DNA from: Bacteroidales bacterium | GTDB taxonomy: Bacteria > Bacteroidota > Bacteroidia > Bacteroidales > Muribaculaceae | DNA length: 64,000 bases | Assembly: GCA_910575545.1 (NCBI GenBank) | Contig: CAJTFH010000001.1 | Location: 124,001 to 188,000 of the forward strand | Direction: 5' to 3' | Part shown: one piece after another, positions 9,338 through 19,698 of the stretch | Numbering within the stretch: the first letter of the stretch is position 1 | Layout of the letters: each line of letters opens with the position of its first letter | Made by a program: the position numbers and the translations under genes | The notes under the pieces: model-generated | The model's database searches: none | What the model was told of the DNA's origin: nothing | The model's input: the letters and a program-made list of their open reading frames with translations, nothing else

Positions 9338-11212
9338 ATGGCAGAAAATAAAGAAAAACTGTTCACTCAGTTTCCGCCTGTAAGCTATGAGACATGGCGT
9401 GCGAAGGTTGACGCTGACCTTAAAGGCGTGCCCTTCGACAAGAAACTCGTGTGGCGTACGAATGAGGGCTTCAATGTGCAGCCGATGTATCAGCGAGGTG
9501 ACATAGCCGGCCTCAAGACCACCGACTCGCTTCCAGGCGAATATCCGTATGTTCGCGGCACTCGCGATAACAACAACTGGCTGACACGTCAGGAAATACT
9601 GCCGACCGATGCCGCAGAGGCCAATGCCGTGGCAATCGATGTGTTGCAGAAAGGTGTCACTTCACTCGGGTTCAATATCAAGGAGGTGTCGGAAGAAATT
9701 ATTGCGACAGCTCTGAAGGGGATCGACCTTGAAAAGGTGGAAATCAACTTCAACAGTTGCCCGCGCAAGGCGGTTGAACTCGCCAATGCGCTGGTTGCAT
9801 ATATAAAGAGCGTAGGCGCTGAAAAGACGTTCCATGGTTCAATAGATTATAACCCCTATAAACGTGCGTTCCGTCATGGGGCGGATGTTGATGCCGCTGC
9901 GATTGTGGCTGATGCGAAGAATCTGCTGGAAGCAGTGAAAGATGTGCCCGGATTGCGTTGCTTGAGCGTTGACTCGGTTATGTTTAATAACTCAGGTGCA
10001 TATATCTTCCAGGAACTCGGTTATGCATTGTCGTGGGGCGCTGAATGGCTTACATTGCTGACTGAAGCCGGCGTTGCTGTTGATGAAGTGGCATCGCGGG
10101 TGAAGTTCAATATGGGCATCTCGTCGAACTATTTCATGGAACTGGCCAAATTCCGTGCCGCCCGCATGATGTGGGCGCAGATTGTGGCTCAATATAAACC
10201 AGCGTCGGAAGATGTGTGCAAAATGATGGCTCATGCCGTTACATCACGGTTTAATCAGACGATTTATGATGCACACGTGAATCTGCTCCGCAGCCAGACC
10301 GAGGCTATGTCGGCCGCTTTGGCAGGTGTGGATTCAATAACCGTAACCCCGTTTGATGTTCCATACAAGACTCCGGATGAATTCTCAGAACGTATTGCCC
10401 GCAACCAGCAGCTGCTTCTGAAAGAGGAAAGCCATCTCGACAAAGTCGTTGACCCTGCCGGCGGTTCGTATTATGTTGAGAAACTGACTGTTTCCTTGGC
10501 TGAAGAAGCCTGGAAATTGTTCCTTGACATAGAGGAAAAAGGAGGATTCGCTGCGTGTGTCAACGCTGGCGAGATTCAAAAAGCTGTCAACGAGTCGTCG
10601 GTAAAACGTCATCAGGATATGGCGCGCCGTAAAGAAATCCTTCTCGGCACCAACCAGTTCCCCAACTTCAACGAAATGGCAGCCGGAAAAATCGAGAACG
10701 GTGGTGGATGTTGCTCCAAGGATGCGGCATCGAGCTGCGGATGCGCCAAAGATGGCGATGAGACCAAGGCTCTTCATACAAGCCGTCAGGCAAGCGATTT
10801 CGAGGCTCTCCGTCTTGCCACCGAACATGCGTCGAACCGTCCGAAAGCGTTTATGCTTACAATCGGAAATCTGGCAATGCGTCTGGCTCGTGCACAGTTC
10901 TCATCGAACTTCTTCGGATGTGCCGGTTATGAAATTCTCGACAACATCGGCTTCGGCTCGGTTGAGGAAGGCATCAATGCCGCAATGGAGAAGGAAGCTG
11001 ACATAGTTGTGCTTTGCTCTTCTGATGACGAGTATGCACAGTTCGCACCTGAGGCCTTCAAGATGCTCGCCGGCCGTGCGGAATTTGTGGTGGCCGGAGC
11101 TCCGGCATGTGCCGACGACCTCAAATCTCTCGGTATAGAGAACTTCATTCATGTGCGCAGCAATGTGCTCGAGACACTTCAGGAATTCAACAAACGTCTT
11201 CTTAAAAAGTAA
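9338..11212 (+). CDS. mutA: Methylmalonyl-CoA mutase small (beta) subunit
   Basis: Non-catalytic partner of the AdoCbl-dependent mutase that interconverts succinyl-CoA and (R)-methylmalonyl-CoA, a step of propionate formation in Bacteroidales. It has the TIM-barrel of the family (residues about 10-430, with FPPVSYETWRAKVDADLKG at the start and VVDPAGGSYYVEKLT late in the barrel). A flavodoxin-like C-terminal domain (about 490-620) lacks the DxHxxG cobalamin motif, as expected for the small subunit. Between them lies a Cys-rich linker (about residues 455-470, GGGCCSKDAASSCGC). mutB starts 3 bp after the stop, so the two are co-translated. Confidence 0.95.
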   Translation: MAENKEKLFTQFPPVSYETWRAKVDADLKGVPFDKKLVWRTNEGFNVQPMYQRGDIAGLKTTDSLPGEYPYVRGTRDNNNWLTRQEILPTDAAEANAVAIDVLQKGVTSLGFNIKEVSEEIIATALKGIDLEKVEINFNSCPRKAVELANALVAYIKSVGAEKTFHGSIDYNPYKRAFRHGADVDAAAIVADAKNLLEAVKDVPGLRCLSVDSVMFNNSGAYIFQELGYALSWGAEWLTLLTEAGVAVDEVASRVKFNMGISSNYFMELAKFRAARMMWAQIVAQYKPASEDVCKMMAHAVTSRFNQTIYDAHVNLLRSQTEAMSAALAGVDSITVTPFDVPYKTPDEFSERIARNQQLLLKEESHLDKVVDPAGGSYYVEKLTVSLAEEAWKLFLDIEEKGGFAACVNAGEIQKAVNESSVKRHQDMARRKEILLGTNQFPNFNEMAAGKIENGGGCCSKDAASSCGCAKDGDETKALHTSRQASDFEALRLATEHASNRPKAFMLTIGNLAMRLARAQFSSNFFGCAGYEILDNIGFGSVEEGINAAMEKEADIVVLCSSDDEYAQFAPEAFKMLAGRAEFVVAGAPACADDLKSLGIENFIHVRSNVLETLQEFNKRLLKK

Positions 11213-11215
11213 GCC

Positions 11216-13351
11216 ATGAAACCCGATTTCAAGAATATCAACATTATAGCCGACGCTTTCGGCGCGCCTGCAGCTGTCCCCGCAGCAGGGGAAGAGTGGC
11301 TCACTCCGGAGCTGATTCCAGTTAAACCGATTTATACGAAAAACGACCTCGAGGGGATGGAGCACCTCGACTATGTGGCAGGTCTTCCACCTTTCCTCCG
11401 TGGCCCGTATAGCGGCATGTATGCAATCCGTCCGTGGACTATCCGCCAGTATGCCGGATTCTCAACTGCCGCCGAGTCAAACGCATTCTACCGCCGCAAT
11501 CTGGCTTCAGGTCAGAAAGGGCTTTCAGTAGCGTTTGACCTTGCCACACACCGTGGTTATGATGCAGACCATCCCCGCGTTGTAGGCGACGTAGGTAAGG
11601 CCGGTGTGTCAATCTGCTCGATTGAAGACATGAAGGTGCTGTTTGATGGAATCCCATTGAATAAGATGTCAGTGTCTATGACCATGAACGGCGCTGTTCT
11701 GCCGGTGCTCGCGTTCTATATCAATGCCGGGCTGGAACAGGGTGCGAAGCTCGAAGAGATGGCCGGAACGATTCAGAATGACATTCTGAAAGAGTTCATG
11801 GTGCGTAACACATATATCTACCCGCCCGAATTCTCGATGCGTATAATTGCTGATATTTTCGAATACACATCGCAGAATATGCCTAAATTCAACTCGATTT
11901 CAATTTCGGGTTATCATATGCAGGAAGCAGGAGCAACCTGTGATATCGAGCTGGCGTATACACTTGCAGACGGTCTGGAATATCTCCGTGCCGGTGTTAA
12001 CGCAGGTATGGACATCGATTCTTTTGCTCCGCGTCTGTCGTTCTTCTGGGCTATCGGCATGAACTTTTTCATGGAGATTGCAAAGATGCGTGCCGCCCGT
12101 ATGTTGTGGGCTAAGATTGTCAGCCAGTTCAATCCCAAAAATCCCAAATCACTTGCACTGCGTACTCACTCACAGACCTCAGGATGGTCACTTACTGAAC
12201 AAGACCCGTTCAATAACGTCGGCCGTACATGTATCGAGGCTATGGGCGCAGCTTTGGGACATACCCAGTCGCTCCACACCAATGCCCTTGATGAAGCAAT
12301 CGCCTTGCCTACGGATTTCTCTGCCCGTATTGCCCGCAATACACAGATTTATATCCAGGAGGAGACATATGTGTGCAAGGAAATCGACCCGTGGGCAGGT
12401 TCATATTACGTTGAAACCCTGACCAACGAAATCGCACACCGAGCTTGGGAGCATATCCAGGAAATCGAGAAACTCGGCGGCATGGCCAAAGCAATCGAGA
12501 CCGGTCTGCCTAAGCTCCGCATTGAGGAAGCTGCAGCCCGCACCCAGGCTCGCATTGACTCAGGCCGCCAGACAATCGTTGGTATCAACAAATACCGTCT
12601 GGCCCATGAGGATCCTATCGATATCTTGGAAATCGACAACACTGAAGTGCGCAACGAGCAGTGTGAACGTTTGCAGGAACTTCGAGGTGCGCGCGACGAA
12701 GAGGCCGTTAAAAAGGCTCTTGCCGACATAACAGAATGTGTGCGTACTAAGCAAGGCAACCTTCTTGACCTTGCTGTGAAGGCCGCCGGTCTTCGTGCTT
12801 CACTCGGAGAAATCTCTGATGCGTGTGAGGAAGTTGTAGGCCGTTATAAAGCAGTAATCAGAACAATTTCAGGCGTGTATTCAAGCGAAACAAAGAATGA
12901 TCCCGACTTCCTCAAGGCTCGTGCCATGACTGAGGAATTTGCGAAACGAGAGGGTCGCCAGCCCCGTATAATGATTGCCAAAATGGGGCAGGACGGTCAT
13001 GACCGCGGTGCGAAAGTGGTTGCTACCGGCTATGCCGACTGTGGTTTTGATGTCGATATGGGGCCGTTGTTCCAGACTCCGGCAGAGGCTGCACGGCAGG
13101 CTGTTGAGAACGACGTACATGTGCTTGGTGTTTCATCATTGGCTGCCGGTCACAAAACTTTGGTGCCCCAGGTAATCGAAGAATTGAAAAAACTCGGCCG
13201 TGAGGATATAATCGTTATCGCCGGTGGTGTTATTCCCGCCCAGGATTACGACTTCCTCTATAAGGCTGGTGTAGCTGCGATTTTCGGACCTGGAACCCGT
13301 ATCCCCGAAGCTGCAATACGTATGCTTGAGATACTGAAAGGTGAAGAATAA
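11216..13351 (+). CDS. mutB: Methylmalonyl-CoA mutase large (alpha) subunit
   Basis: Catalytic subunit of the AdoCbl mutase. The N-terminal (beta/alpha)8 barrel holds the CoA- and substrate-binding regions ([21 protein letters not shown], then [18 protein letters not shown] and [10 protein letters not shown]). The C-terminal B12 domain carries [19 protein letters not shown], that is DxHxxG with the axial-ligand His (about residue 595). The later glycine-rich strand [19 protein letters not shown] completes the cobalamin pocket. At 711 aa it has the standard length. It ends about 40 bp before a strong hairpin. Together with mutA it would give a working mutase; epimerase, decarboxylase and MeaB-type genes are not in this window. 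Confidence 0.97.
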   Translation: MKPDFKNINIIADAFGAPAAVPAAGEEWLTPELIPVKPIYTKNDLEGMEHLDYVAGLPPFLRGPYSGMYAIRPWTIRQYAGFSTAAESNAFYRRNLASGQKGLSVAFDLATHRGYDADHPRVVGDVGKAGVSICSIEDMKVLFDGIPLNKMSVSMTMNGAVLPVLAFYINAGLEQGAKLEEMAGTIQNDILKEFMVRNTYIYPPEFSMRIIADIFEYTSQNMPKFNSISISGYHMQEAGATCDIELAYTLADGLEYLRAGVNAGMDIDSFAPRLSFFWAIGMNFFMEIAKMRAARMLWAKIVSQFNPKNPKSLALRTHSQTSGWSLTEQDPFNNVGRTCIEAMGAALGHTQSLHTNALDEAIALPTDFSARIARNTQIYIQEETYVCKEIDPWAGSYYVETLTNEIAHRAWEHIQEIEKLGGMAKAIETGLPKLRIEEAAARTQARIDSGRQTIVGINKYRLAHEDPIDILEIDNTEVRNEQCERLQELRGARDEEAVKKALADITECVRTKQGNLLDLAVKAAGLRASLGEISDACEEVVGRYKAVIRTISGVYSSETKNDPDFLKARAMTEEFAKREGRQPRIMIAKMGQDGHDRGAKVVATGYADCGFDVDMGPLFQTPAEAARQAVENDVHVLGVSSLAAGHKTLVPQVIEELKKLGREDIIVIAGGVIPAQDYDFLYKAGVAAIFGPGTRIPEAAIRMLEILKGEE

Positions 13352-13389
13352 ATTGCCTACATATGATGATTTAAGTAATCAAATTTCCT

Positions 13390-13433
13390 GAAACAGCGGT
13401 GCCGCATGGATTTCCATGCGGCACCGCTGTTTC
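13390..13433 (+). terminator. Perfect 21-bp inverted repeat after mutB
   Basis: Arms 13390-13410 and 13413-13433 are exact reverse complements with only two bases between them; the core is GCGGTGCCGCATGG. It lies 38 bp after the mutB stop. The following T-run is just TTTC, so this may be a terminator with a weak tail or a stabilising 3' hairpin. Confidence 0.65.
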
Positions 13434-13646
13434 AAATGGTAAGTAACTCTTCAAAATTATCACGTAATATGAATACCACGACTTTATGTTATCGGTGGTT
13501 CTTTCTAATATCTGCATCCTGGCCATTATTGAAACCATACTATGGATTAATAGTGTGTAATGATGGCTCCCGTGTGGCTGGTTGAGAGATTCTTTGCTAA
13601 GGCAAAGTGCTTCGCACTCACTGACTCTCCCCATCCGGATACAAAA

Positions 13647-13676
13647 AGGTGCTGTGTTCAGTTTGACACAGCACCT
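13647..13676 (-). terminator. Hairpin terminator downstream of the 13697-14128 lipoprotein gene
   Basis: AGGTGCTGTGT (13647-13657) and ACACAGCACCT (13666-13676) pair perfectly around eight bases. On the minus strand the stem is followed by TTTTTGT, giving a U5 tail, and it lies 20 bp after the stop of the minus-strand gene. Confidence 0.75.
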
Positions 13677-13696
13677 ATGGCTTATTCCTTGAGTTT

Positions 13697-14128
13697 TTAT
13701 GGGTTAGAAGGTGTCATGGTGGACTTATCGAATTCTTTCGGTTCTATCTTGACTGTTACGGTTATGACTTTTGTTGAGCTGACCGTGAATCTAGAAGAAC
13801 CATACATGCGGGTCTCTTTATTTCCGTTTTCCTTAACCGGAGGTGATATGATTTGTAAATCATAGTCGCCGATTTCAATCTCCAATGGGTTTTCAAATTC
13901 AGAATAGTCGAAACTATAACCCCATCCTGTGCTGACAGATGTCAGCGCCCATGAATATTTTTCTTTTTCAGGAAGTGTTATGCTGGGGTAATCTTCGGCT
14001 TCAGGAAATTCAAATACGATATTGAATTTACCTCTCGGCATACTTTCCAGTTCGTCGGGGTTTAAATTGCAAGAGGGGAGAGAAATTAGCAGTAGTAGGA
14101 ATGTTATAAAACTTATGGCTTTTGTCAT
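13697..14128 (-). CDS. Small predicted lipoprotein of unknown function
   Basis: The 143-residue product begins MTKAISFITFLLLLISLPSC, a signal peptide ending in an LPSC lipobox, so it should be lipidated and anchored in the envelope. The mature part is short, acidic and predicted to be beta-rich (KFNIVFEFPEAEDYPSITLP; NPLEIEIGDYDLQII; SSRFTVSSTKVITVTVKIEPKEF). It resembles the immunoglobulin-like front domains of Bacteroidales surface lipoproteins (such as DUF4493 or fimbrillin-associated types), but I cannot assign a family. It has its own promoter at 14307-14338 and terminator at 13647-13676, so it is monocistronic, with a leader of about 170 nt. Confidence 0.75.
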   Translation of the reverse strand: MTKAISFITFLLLLISLPSCNLNPDELESMPRGKFNIVFEFPEAEDYPSITLPEKEKYSWALTSVSTGWGYSFDYSEFENPLEIEIGDYDLQIISPPVKENGNKETRMYGSSRFTVSSTKVITVTVKIEPKEFDKSTMTPSNP

Positions 14129-14306
14129 AATAGGTTAATGAGATTTTGAAGTTATCTTGATTTTGATATGCTTTTTGTCGGAATTTTTGCTTGTTTGCCT
14201 CCATCTTCGGTCATTATGCCCGCATCGTTTCCTCAGATTCAGTCAAAAATGACCTAAAAACATCTCAAAAATTCTCTTGGAGAAAACGGCAAGATGACTG
14301 CTTTGA

Positions 14307-14338
14307 CAAATTTAGCCCTAAAAATTATATCTGGCAAA
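14307..14338 (-). promoter_or_regulatory. Promoter (TTTG-N20-TAAATTTG) of the 13697-14128 lipoprotein gene
   Basis: On the minus strand TTTG (14338-14335) is followed after exactly 20 nt by TAAATTTG (14314-14307), a full match to the Bacteroidota -33/-7 consensus. Start near 14300 leaves a leader of about 170 nt. Confidence 0.75.
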
Positions 14339-14415
14339 TGGCAGGAGTTAAATTTTATGAGTGCAACAGGTTATCATAGAGCTTGGGAGATTCAGAATGT
14401 GAATGTCTTCCGGAC

Positions 14416-14461
14416 AAAGGAAAAGTGCCATGCCGAATATTCGACATGGCGCTTTTCCTTT
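14416..14461 (-). terminator. Terminator of the S9 peptidase gene
   Basis: 17-bp arms (14416-14432 and 14445-14461) with one wobble position; arm cores GCCATG/CATGGC flanked by AAAGGAAAAG/CTTTTCCTTT. It lies about 70 bp after the minus-strand stop at 14533. Confidence 0.7.
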
Positions 14462-14532
14462 CTTAATGAGTTGCTTATGTGGAGAATGCTTCAAAGGTCT
14501 CCAGGATTCTGCAGCCTCTTCCTGGGAAACGG

Positions 14533-16713
14533 TCAGGCTTCGGATGCGGCGACTTCTGCCGATGTGTCAGAATCGTGGGCTGCGATGTCGGCTGCTACGG
14601 GTGAATTCTCATTGGTCTTCTCACATCCGGGCTTGAGCCAACGGTCGAGCCAACGGAAGAAGACCCTTTGCCATAGGATTGCATTCTGAGGTTTGAGAAT
14701 CCAGTGGTTTTCGTCAGGGAAAATCACCATTTCGGCAGGTATGCCACGGAGCACTGCCGCATTGAAAGCCATCTCGCCTTGCGATGATAGGATGCGGTAG
14801 TCATATTCGCCATGGGTTACGAGTATGGGGGTGTTCCAACGGTCAACGAAACGGTGGGGTGAGTTGGCGAATGTTCGTTGGGCAACTGCGTTGTTTTTAT
14901 CCCAGAACGGGCCGCCGAGATCCCAGTTGGCAAACCACATTTCTTCGGTTTCTAAATATTGCGCTTCTGAGTTGAAAATCCCGGCATGGGCAATAAGTGC
15001 TGCAAGGCGGTTCTCATGTATTCCGGCGAGCATGTAGACCGAGAAACCTCCGTAGCTTGCACCGACAGCTCCGATATGGTCGCCGTCGATAAACGGTTTC
15101 TGTTTCATGTGGTCAATTGCAGACAGGTAGTCGCGCATGTTCTGTCCAGGGTAGTCGCCTGAAATCTGTGCGTTCCATTCTGTGCCGAATCCCGGGAGAC
15201 CGCGGCGGTTGGGAGCTATGACTACGTAGCCATTGGATGCCATAAGCATAAGATTCCAGCGATAGCTCCAGAACTGGCTGACGGCTTGCTGGGGGCCTCC
15301 CTGGCAGTAGAGGATAGCGGGATACTTTTTGTTGGGGTCGAAATTTGGAGGGAGTACTACCCATGTTGTCATTTCCTTGCCGTCGGTTGTGGGAACCATC
15401 TCTTTTATGAGACCAGGCGCTGTTATCTGACAGAGGATGTCGTTGTTTACGTTTGTCAGAGAGGTTGCTTTGCGATCGGTAACGGCGAAAATTTCGTTGG
15501 GGTAGAGCATTGAATGGCGCATGGTGACGATGGTTTTTCCGTCAACCGGAGCCAGGGCGGCATAGTCGCAGATGTCGCTACCGGAGGTAATCATTTCCAC
15601 TTTTTTGGATTCAGTGTTTACGCTGAATATCGGCGTCACACCTTGATATGGAGCAAGGAAATAGATTGATTTGCCGTCGGGGTTCCATGCGATTGCGTCG
15701 GCTGTGTAATCCCAGTTTTCTGTCAGGTCGGTTTTTTTGCCGTTTTGCATATCCATTATGAACACACGGTTTTTATCGCTCTCATATCCGTCGTGTTCCA
15801 TCGAAAGCCATGCCAGTTTAGACCCGTCGGGAGAGAAGGCCGGATTGGTGTCGTAGCCCATCATCCCTTCCGTCAGGTTGCGCGTTGACGCTGTGGCGAG
15901 GTCGTAAAGATATAGGTCGGAGTTTGTGGAAACGGCATATTCCTTGCCTGTTTTTTTACGGCTTGTGTAGACAAGCTGTTTGCTGTCGGGTGACCATGCG
16001 AATGATTCGACACCTCCGAAAGGTTTCATCGGAGATTCGTATGGCTCATCTTGCATTATGTCTTTTATGTTGGTTACGCGGTAGCCGTCAAAATCGGCCA
16101 GGAATGGATGGGGTATATCGGTTACCCATTCATCCCAATGCTTATACATCAGGTCATCGATTATGCGTGCGTTGGCTTTAGGCAGGTCGGGATATACGTC
16201 GGCGGCAGTGCGGGCAAATTTCACTGTGGAGATGAGAACCACTTTGGTGCCGTCGGGCGAAACCACAAATCCGCCAACTCCGTTCTCCATTCGTGTGACC
16301 ACATGGCGGTTGGAGCCGTCGGCATTCATTACCCACATCTGCGGCTTGCCATCTTTTTCGGCTATAAATGCTATGCGACGTCCGCCGTCGATCCATACCG
16401 CATCATTCTCGGACATAGGAGTGGTTGTGAGCCGTTTTTGGCCGGAACCATCGATGTTCATCACGTATAGCTCGTTGTTTGATTTGTTCTGCTCAACGCT
16501 TTCATAGCTGATGCCATAGAGAATTTTTGTGCCGTCGGGCGATACTTTCGGGTTGCTGACGCGGCCGAGAGCCTCGAGAGCCTCGATGTTGAAGATGCCA
16601 TCGGTAGATGTGAATTCCGGTTTGTCGATTAGCTGTTGCGATTGGTCGCAGCATCCGGTCGATGTGGCAAGTAGCGTTGCTGACATTGCTAACGGGATAA
16701 TGAATTTGTTCAT
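14533..16713 (-). CDS. S9 family (prolyl oligopeptidase/acylaminoacyl-peptidase-like) serine peptidase
   Basis: Exported serine peptidase that probably trims peptides in the periplasm or at the cell surface. The N-terminus MNKFIIPLAMSATLLATSTGCC is a signal peptide with a possible lipobox (STGC). Residues about 40-430 form a WD40/TolB-like beta-propeller with repeated SPDG-type motifs (VSPDGTKILYGIS, FSPDGSKLAWLS, WNPDGKSIYFL). The C-terminal alpha/beta-hydrolase domain carries the nucleophile elbow GASYGGFS, a downstream Asp in THGEYDYRI and the catalytic His in PDENHWI. At 726 aa the length fits. Its own promoter (16749-16780) and terminator indicate a single-gene unit. Exact peptide specificity is unknown. 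Confidence 0.92.
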   Translation of the reverse strand: MNKFIIPLAMSATLLATSTGCCDQSQQLIDKPEFTSTDGIFNIEALEALGRVSNPKVSPDGTKILYGISYESVEQNKSNNELYVMNIDGSGQKRLTTTPMSENDAVWIDGGRRIAFIAEKDGKPQMWVMNADGSNRHVVTRMENGVGGFVVSPDGTKVVLISTVKFARTAADVYPDLPKANARIIDDLMYKHWDEWVTDIPHPFLADFDGYRVTNIKDIMQDEPYESPMKPFGGVESFAWSPDSKQLVYTSRKKTGKEYAVSTNSDLYLYDLATASTRNLTEGMMGYDTNPAFSPDGSKLAWLSMEHDGYESDKNRVFIMDMQNGKKTDLTENWDYTADAIAWNPDGKSIYFLAPYQGVTPIFSVNTESKKVEMITSGSDICDYAALAPVDGKTIVTMRHSMLYPNEIFAVTDRKATSLTNVNNDILCQITAPGLIKEMVPTTDGKEMTTWVVLPPNFDPNKKYPAILYCQGGPQQAVSQFWSYRWNLMLMASNGYVVIAPNRRGLPGFGTEWNAQISGDYPGQNMRDYLSAIDHMKQKPFIDGDHIGAVGASYGGFSVYMLAGIHENRLAALIAHAGIFNSEAQYLETEEMWFANWDLGGPFWDKNNAVAQRTFANSPHRFVDRWNTPILVTHGEYDYRILSSQGEMAFNAAVLRGIPAEMVIFPDENHWILKPQNAILWQRVFFRWLDRWLKPGCEKTNENSPVAADIAAHDSDTSAEVAASEA

Positions 16714-16748
16714 TTAATTTTATGTTTTGGTGTTGTTTTCAAGGTCTA

Positions 16749-16780
16749 CAAAAATAATGAAATATTTGCATTTGCCCAAT
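16749..16780 (-). promoter_or_regulatory. Promoter (ATTG-N20-TATTTTTG) of the S9 peptidase
   Basis: On the minus strand TATTTTTG (16756-16749) matches TAnnTTTG, and ATTG (16780-16777) lies exactly 20 nt upstream, one mismatch from TTTG. The predicted leader is about 30 nt. Confidence 0.6.
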
Positions 16781-16861
16781 CATTCCGGTGAATGCTTTTG
16801 TAATAGCCGGTTTATAATTGATTGCGGGATTTTTAAGGGACGACAATTCGCGAAAATTTCG

Positions 16862-16869
16862 TAATTTTG
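16862..16869 (+). promoter_or_regulatory. -7 promoter element (TAATTTTG) of valS
   Basis: Exact TAnnTTTG match about 88 nt before the valS ATG. No convincing -33 box at the expected distance. Confidence 0.5.
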
Positions 16870-16956
16870 CAATTTCAAACGGGATGCCTCTCTGCCTGAT
16901 GCGGTGTCTTGTCGGAATAATGAATAATTTGTTGAATTGTTAAATAGATAAAAAGC

Positions 16957-19587
16957 ATGTTGGCAACAAAGTATAATCCTGCAGAAGTTGAGGATAAATG
17001 GTATGCCTATTGGATGGAACACAATCTGTTTCATTCAGAGCCTGACGGTCGAGAACCATATACGATAGTTATTCCTCCGCCAAATGTGACCGGTGTGTTG
17101 CATATGGGGCATATGCTCAATGAGACTATTCAGGATATACTTGTGCGCCGGGCACGTATGGAAGGGAAAAATGCCTGCTGGGTGCCTGGCACCGACCATG
17201 CTTCGATTGCCACTGAGGCGAAAGTTGTTGCCAAGCTTGCTGCCCAGGGAATTAAAAAAACAGACCTGAGCCGTGAGGAGTTTCTGCGCCATGCATGGGA
17301 CTGGACTGAGCATCATGGAGGTATCATTCTGAAGCAGCTAAGGAAACTTGGTGCTTCGTGTGACTGGGACAGAACGTCGTTTACGATGGATGATATCCGC
17401 TCGCGAAGTGTAATCAGGGTTTTCTGTGACCTTTATAAGAAGGGGTATATCTATCGTGGTGTAAGGATGGTAAACTGGGATCCCGCGGCTCTTACGGCAC
17501 TCTCCGATGAGGAGGTTATCTATAAAGACGAACATTCAAAACTGTTTCATCTGAAATATTACGTTGAGGGAGAAGACCGGTATATCGTTGTTGCCACAAC
17601 CCGTCCGGAGACTATCCTGGGTGACACGGCAGTTTGTGTGAATCCTAACGACGAGCGTTACCAATGGCTGAAAGGGAAACGGGTGATTGTGCCTTTGGTT
17701 GGGCGCTCTGTGCCTATCATCATGGATGATTATGTTGAGATGGAATTCGGCACGGGCTGTCTGAAAGTCACTCCTGCCCATGATGTGAACGACTATATGC
17801 TCGGTGAGAAATATAATCTGCCGATAATTGATATATTCAACCCTGACGGAACGATTTCGGAGGCAGGTGGAATGTATATCGGGCATGACAGGTTTGATGT
17901 GCGCAAGGAGATTATCGAAGATCTGCAGGAGAAAGGCCTTGTTGAGAAAATAGAGGATTATGACAACAAGGTGGGCTATTCCGAGCGTACAAAGGTGGTT
18001 ATTGAACCGAAGCTGTCGATGCAGTGGTTCTTGAAGATGGGTGAGCTGACCAAACCAGCTCTTGCCGCCGTGATGGATGATGACATACGCTTTTATCCGC
18101 CGAAATTCAAGAATACCTACCGCCACTGGATGACAGACACTAAAGACTGGTGTATAAGCCGTCAGCTGTGGTGGGGCCACCGTATTCCGGCTTATTTCCT
18201 GCCGGAGGGTGGATATGTGGTTGCTGAAACTCCTGAAGAGGCTTTGCTTCAAGCACGGGAGAAGACCGGCAATGATGCGTTGACAATTGATGACCTGCGC
18301 CCCGACGAGGATTGCCTCGATACGTGGTTCAGTTCATGGCTTTGGCCAATATCTTTGTTTAACGGCATTCTTGAGCCAGGAAATGAGGAGATAAAATATT
18401 ATTATCCGACGTCAGACCTTGTGACAGGTCCGGATATTATATTTTTCTGGGTGGCGCGCATGATTATCGCCGGATATGAGTTTGAAGGGAAGATGCCGTT
18501 CAAGAATGTGTATTTCACAGGTATAGTGCGTGACAAGCTGGGTCGCAAGATGAGCAAATCTCTTGGCAATTCGCCCGATCCTCTTGATTTGATTGCCTCT
18601 TACGGTGCCGACGGTGTGCGCATGGGGCTTATGCTTGCCGCTCCGGCCGGTAACGATATCCTTTTTGATGACAAACTGTGTGAAACTGGCCGTAACTTCT
18701 GCAATAAGGTGTGGAATGCATTCCGCCTTGTCAAGGGTTGGGAAGTTGATGAGGCATCAAACGTCATGCCGGCGGAAAGCGGAGTTGCAATCCGTTGGTT
18801 CGAAGCAAAACTGAAGGCTACTGTTGCAGAGGTTAATGAGCTGATGGGTAAGTTCCGTCTGTCGGAGGCGCTGATGGCGATATACCGTCTGTTCTGGGAT
18901 GAGTTCTCGTCGTGGTATCTTGAAATGGTTAAACCAGCCTATGGACAGCCTGTGGGCAAGAGGGTTTATGATGCAACTTTGGGATTCTTTGATTCGTTGC
19001 TGAAGCTGATGCATCCGTTTATGCCGTTTATCACAGAGGAACTTTGGCAGAACCTGGAAATGCGTCGTGACGGAGAGTCAATCATGTATGCCGCACTTCC
19101 TGATGGCGGGAACAGTGGGAATGAGGCTGGGATTATGACCGAGATGGATTGTGCCAAAGAGATTATAGTCGGCGTGCGGTCTGTACGTGCCCAGAAGAAT
19201 CTGCCAAACAAGGAACGTCTGACGCTTAATGTGGTTGATGGCGCGGCTCCGTCGGCCGATATGCAGGCTCTGATTTCAAAGATGGCTAATCTTGAAGCTA
19301 TCAACGCTGGTGCTGCAAAAGATGCTGCAGCGGCTTCGTTCATGGTCGGCACGCAACAATATGATGTTCCGTTGCAGGGTAATATCGATGTTGAGGCTGA
19401 GAAAGAACGTATCAAGAAGGATATAGACTACTACGAAGGTTTCCTGGCATCAGTGATGAAAAAACTTTCAAACGAGCGTTTCGTGTCGAAGGCTCCTGCC
19501 GCAGTCATCGAGGGTGAACGGCGTAAACAGGCCGATGCAGAATCGAAACTCGAAACACTCCGAGCTGCGTTGGCTGCATTGTCGTGA
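16957..19587 (+). CDS. valS: Valyl-tRNA synthetase
   Basis: Class I aminoacyl-tRNA synthetase charging tRNA-Val. The HIGH-type signature is [12 protein letters not shown] (about residues 41-52) and the KMSKS loop is [10 protein letters not shown] (about residue 530). The connective editing domain lies between ([29 protein letters not shown]). The anticodon-binding domain ([11 protein letters not shown]) and a C-terminal coiled-coil arm (about 805-876, [21 protein letters not shown]) complete the usual 876-residue form. It has its own upstream -7 element and a U-tailed hairpin about 80 bp after the stop. Confidence 0.98.
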   Translation: MLATKYNPAEVEDKWYAYWMEHNLFHSEPDGREPYTIVIPPPNVTGVLHMGHMLNETIQDILVRRARMEGKNACWVPGTDHASIATEAKVVAKLAAQGIKKTDLSREEFLRHAWDWTEHHGGIILKQLRKLGASCDWDRTSFTMDDIRSRSVIRVFCDLYKKGYIYRGVRMVNWDPAALTALSDEEVIYKDEHSKLFHLKYYVEGEDRYIVVATTRPETILGDTAVCVNPNDERYQWLKGKRVIVPLVGRSVPIIMDDYVEMEFGTGCLKVTPAHDVNDYMLGEKYNLPIIDIFNPDGTISEAGGMYIGHDRFDVRKEIIEDLQEKGLVEKIEDYDNKVGYSERTKVVIEPKLSMQWFLKMGELTKPALAAVMDDDIRFYPPKFKNTYRHWMTDTKDWCISRQLWWGHRIPAYFLPEGGYVVAETPEEALLQAREKTGNDALTIDDLRPDEDCLDTWFSSWLWPISLFNGILEPGNEEIKYYYPTSDLVTGPDIIFFWVARMIIAGYEFEGKMPFKNVYFTGIVRDKLGRKMSKSLGNSPDPLDLIASYGADGVRMGLMLAAPAGNDILFDDKLCETGRNFCNKVWNAFRLVKGWEVDEASNVMPAESGVAIRWFEAKLKATVAEVNELMGKFRLSEALMAIYRLFWDEFSSWYLEMVKPAYGQPVGKRVYDATLGFFDSLLKLMHPFMPFITEELWQNLEMRRDGESIMYAALPDGGNSGNEAGIMTEMDCAKEIIVGVRSVRAQKNLPNKERLTLNVVDGAAPSADMQALISKMANLEAINAGAAKDAAAASFMVGTQQYDVPLQGNIDVEAEKERIKKDIDYYEGFLASVMKKLSNERFVSKAPAAVIEGERRKQADAESKLETLRAALAALS

Positions 19588-19608
19588 GAGATTAAGGGGC
19601 TTTAGCAG

Positions 19609-19643
19609 TTAATAGCCCTAATAGCTTTAATGGCCCTAATAGG
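19609..19643 (+). repeat. Two-copy tandem repeat after valS
   Basis: TTAATAGCCCTAATAGC (19609-19625) is repeated as TTAATGGCCCTAATAGG (19627-19643), 15 of 17 bases identical at an 18-base period. It lies just after the stop codon. No function is apparent. Confidence 0.5.
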
Positions 19644-19665
19644 CGTTATCGCACAAAAAGATTTC

Positions 19666-19698
19666 TAAGAGCCGTGGCTTGCTGCGGCTCTTATTTTT
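19666..19698 (+). terminator. Intrinsic terminator of valS
   Basis: TAAGAGCCG (19666-19674) pairs with CGGCTCTTA (19685-19693) around a ten-base loop and is followed by TTTTT. This is a standard U-tailed hairpin. Confidence 0.8.

Larger units (their letters stand above)
13352..13696. other. Gene-free stretch of 345 bp between mutB and the 13697 lipoprotein gene
   Basis: It holds two strong hairpins, listed separately, at its ends. The middle (about 13434-13646) has only small hairpins (AGTGC-ttc-GCACT at 13606-13618 and CTTTGC/GCAAAG at 13592-13607) and a minus-strand reading frame of 87 codons with no recognisable domain. I see no supported gene. Confidence 0.5.
14129..14532. other. Gene-free stretch of 404 bp
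   Basis: It holds the minus-strand promoter of the small lipoprotein (14307-14338) and the terminator of the S9 peptidase (14416-14461). I see no gene in the rest; short plus-strand frames here have no recognisable domain. Confidence 0.55.

Noticed and set aside
13371-13634. Minus-strand open frame of 87 codons between mutB and the small lipoprotein
   Set aside because: It crosses the hairpin at 13390-13433, has no recognisable domain and shows low-complexity composition.
17536-18252. Long antisense frame (238 codons) inside valS
   Set aside because: Shadow of a highly conserved coding sequence; no domain and no promoter.
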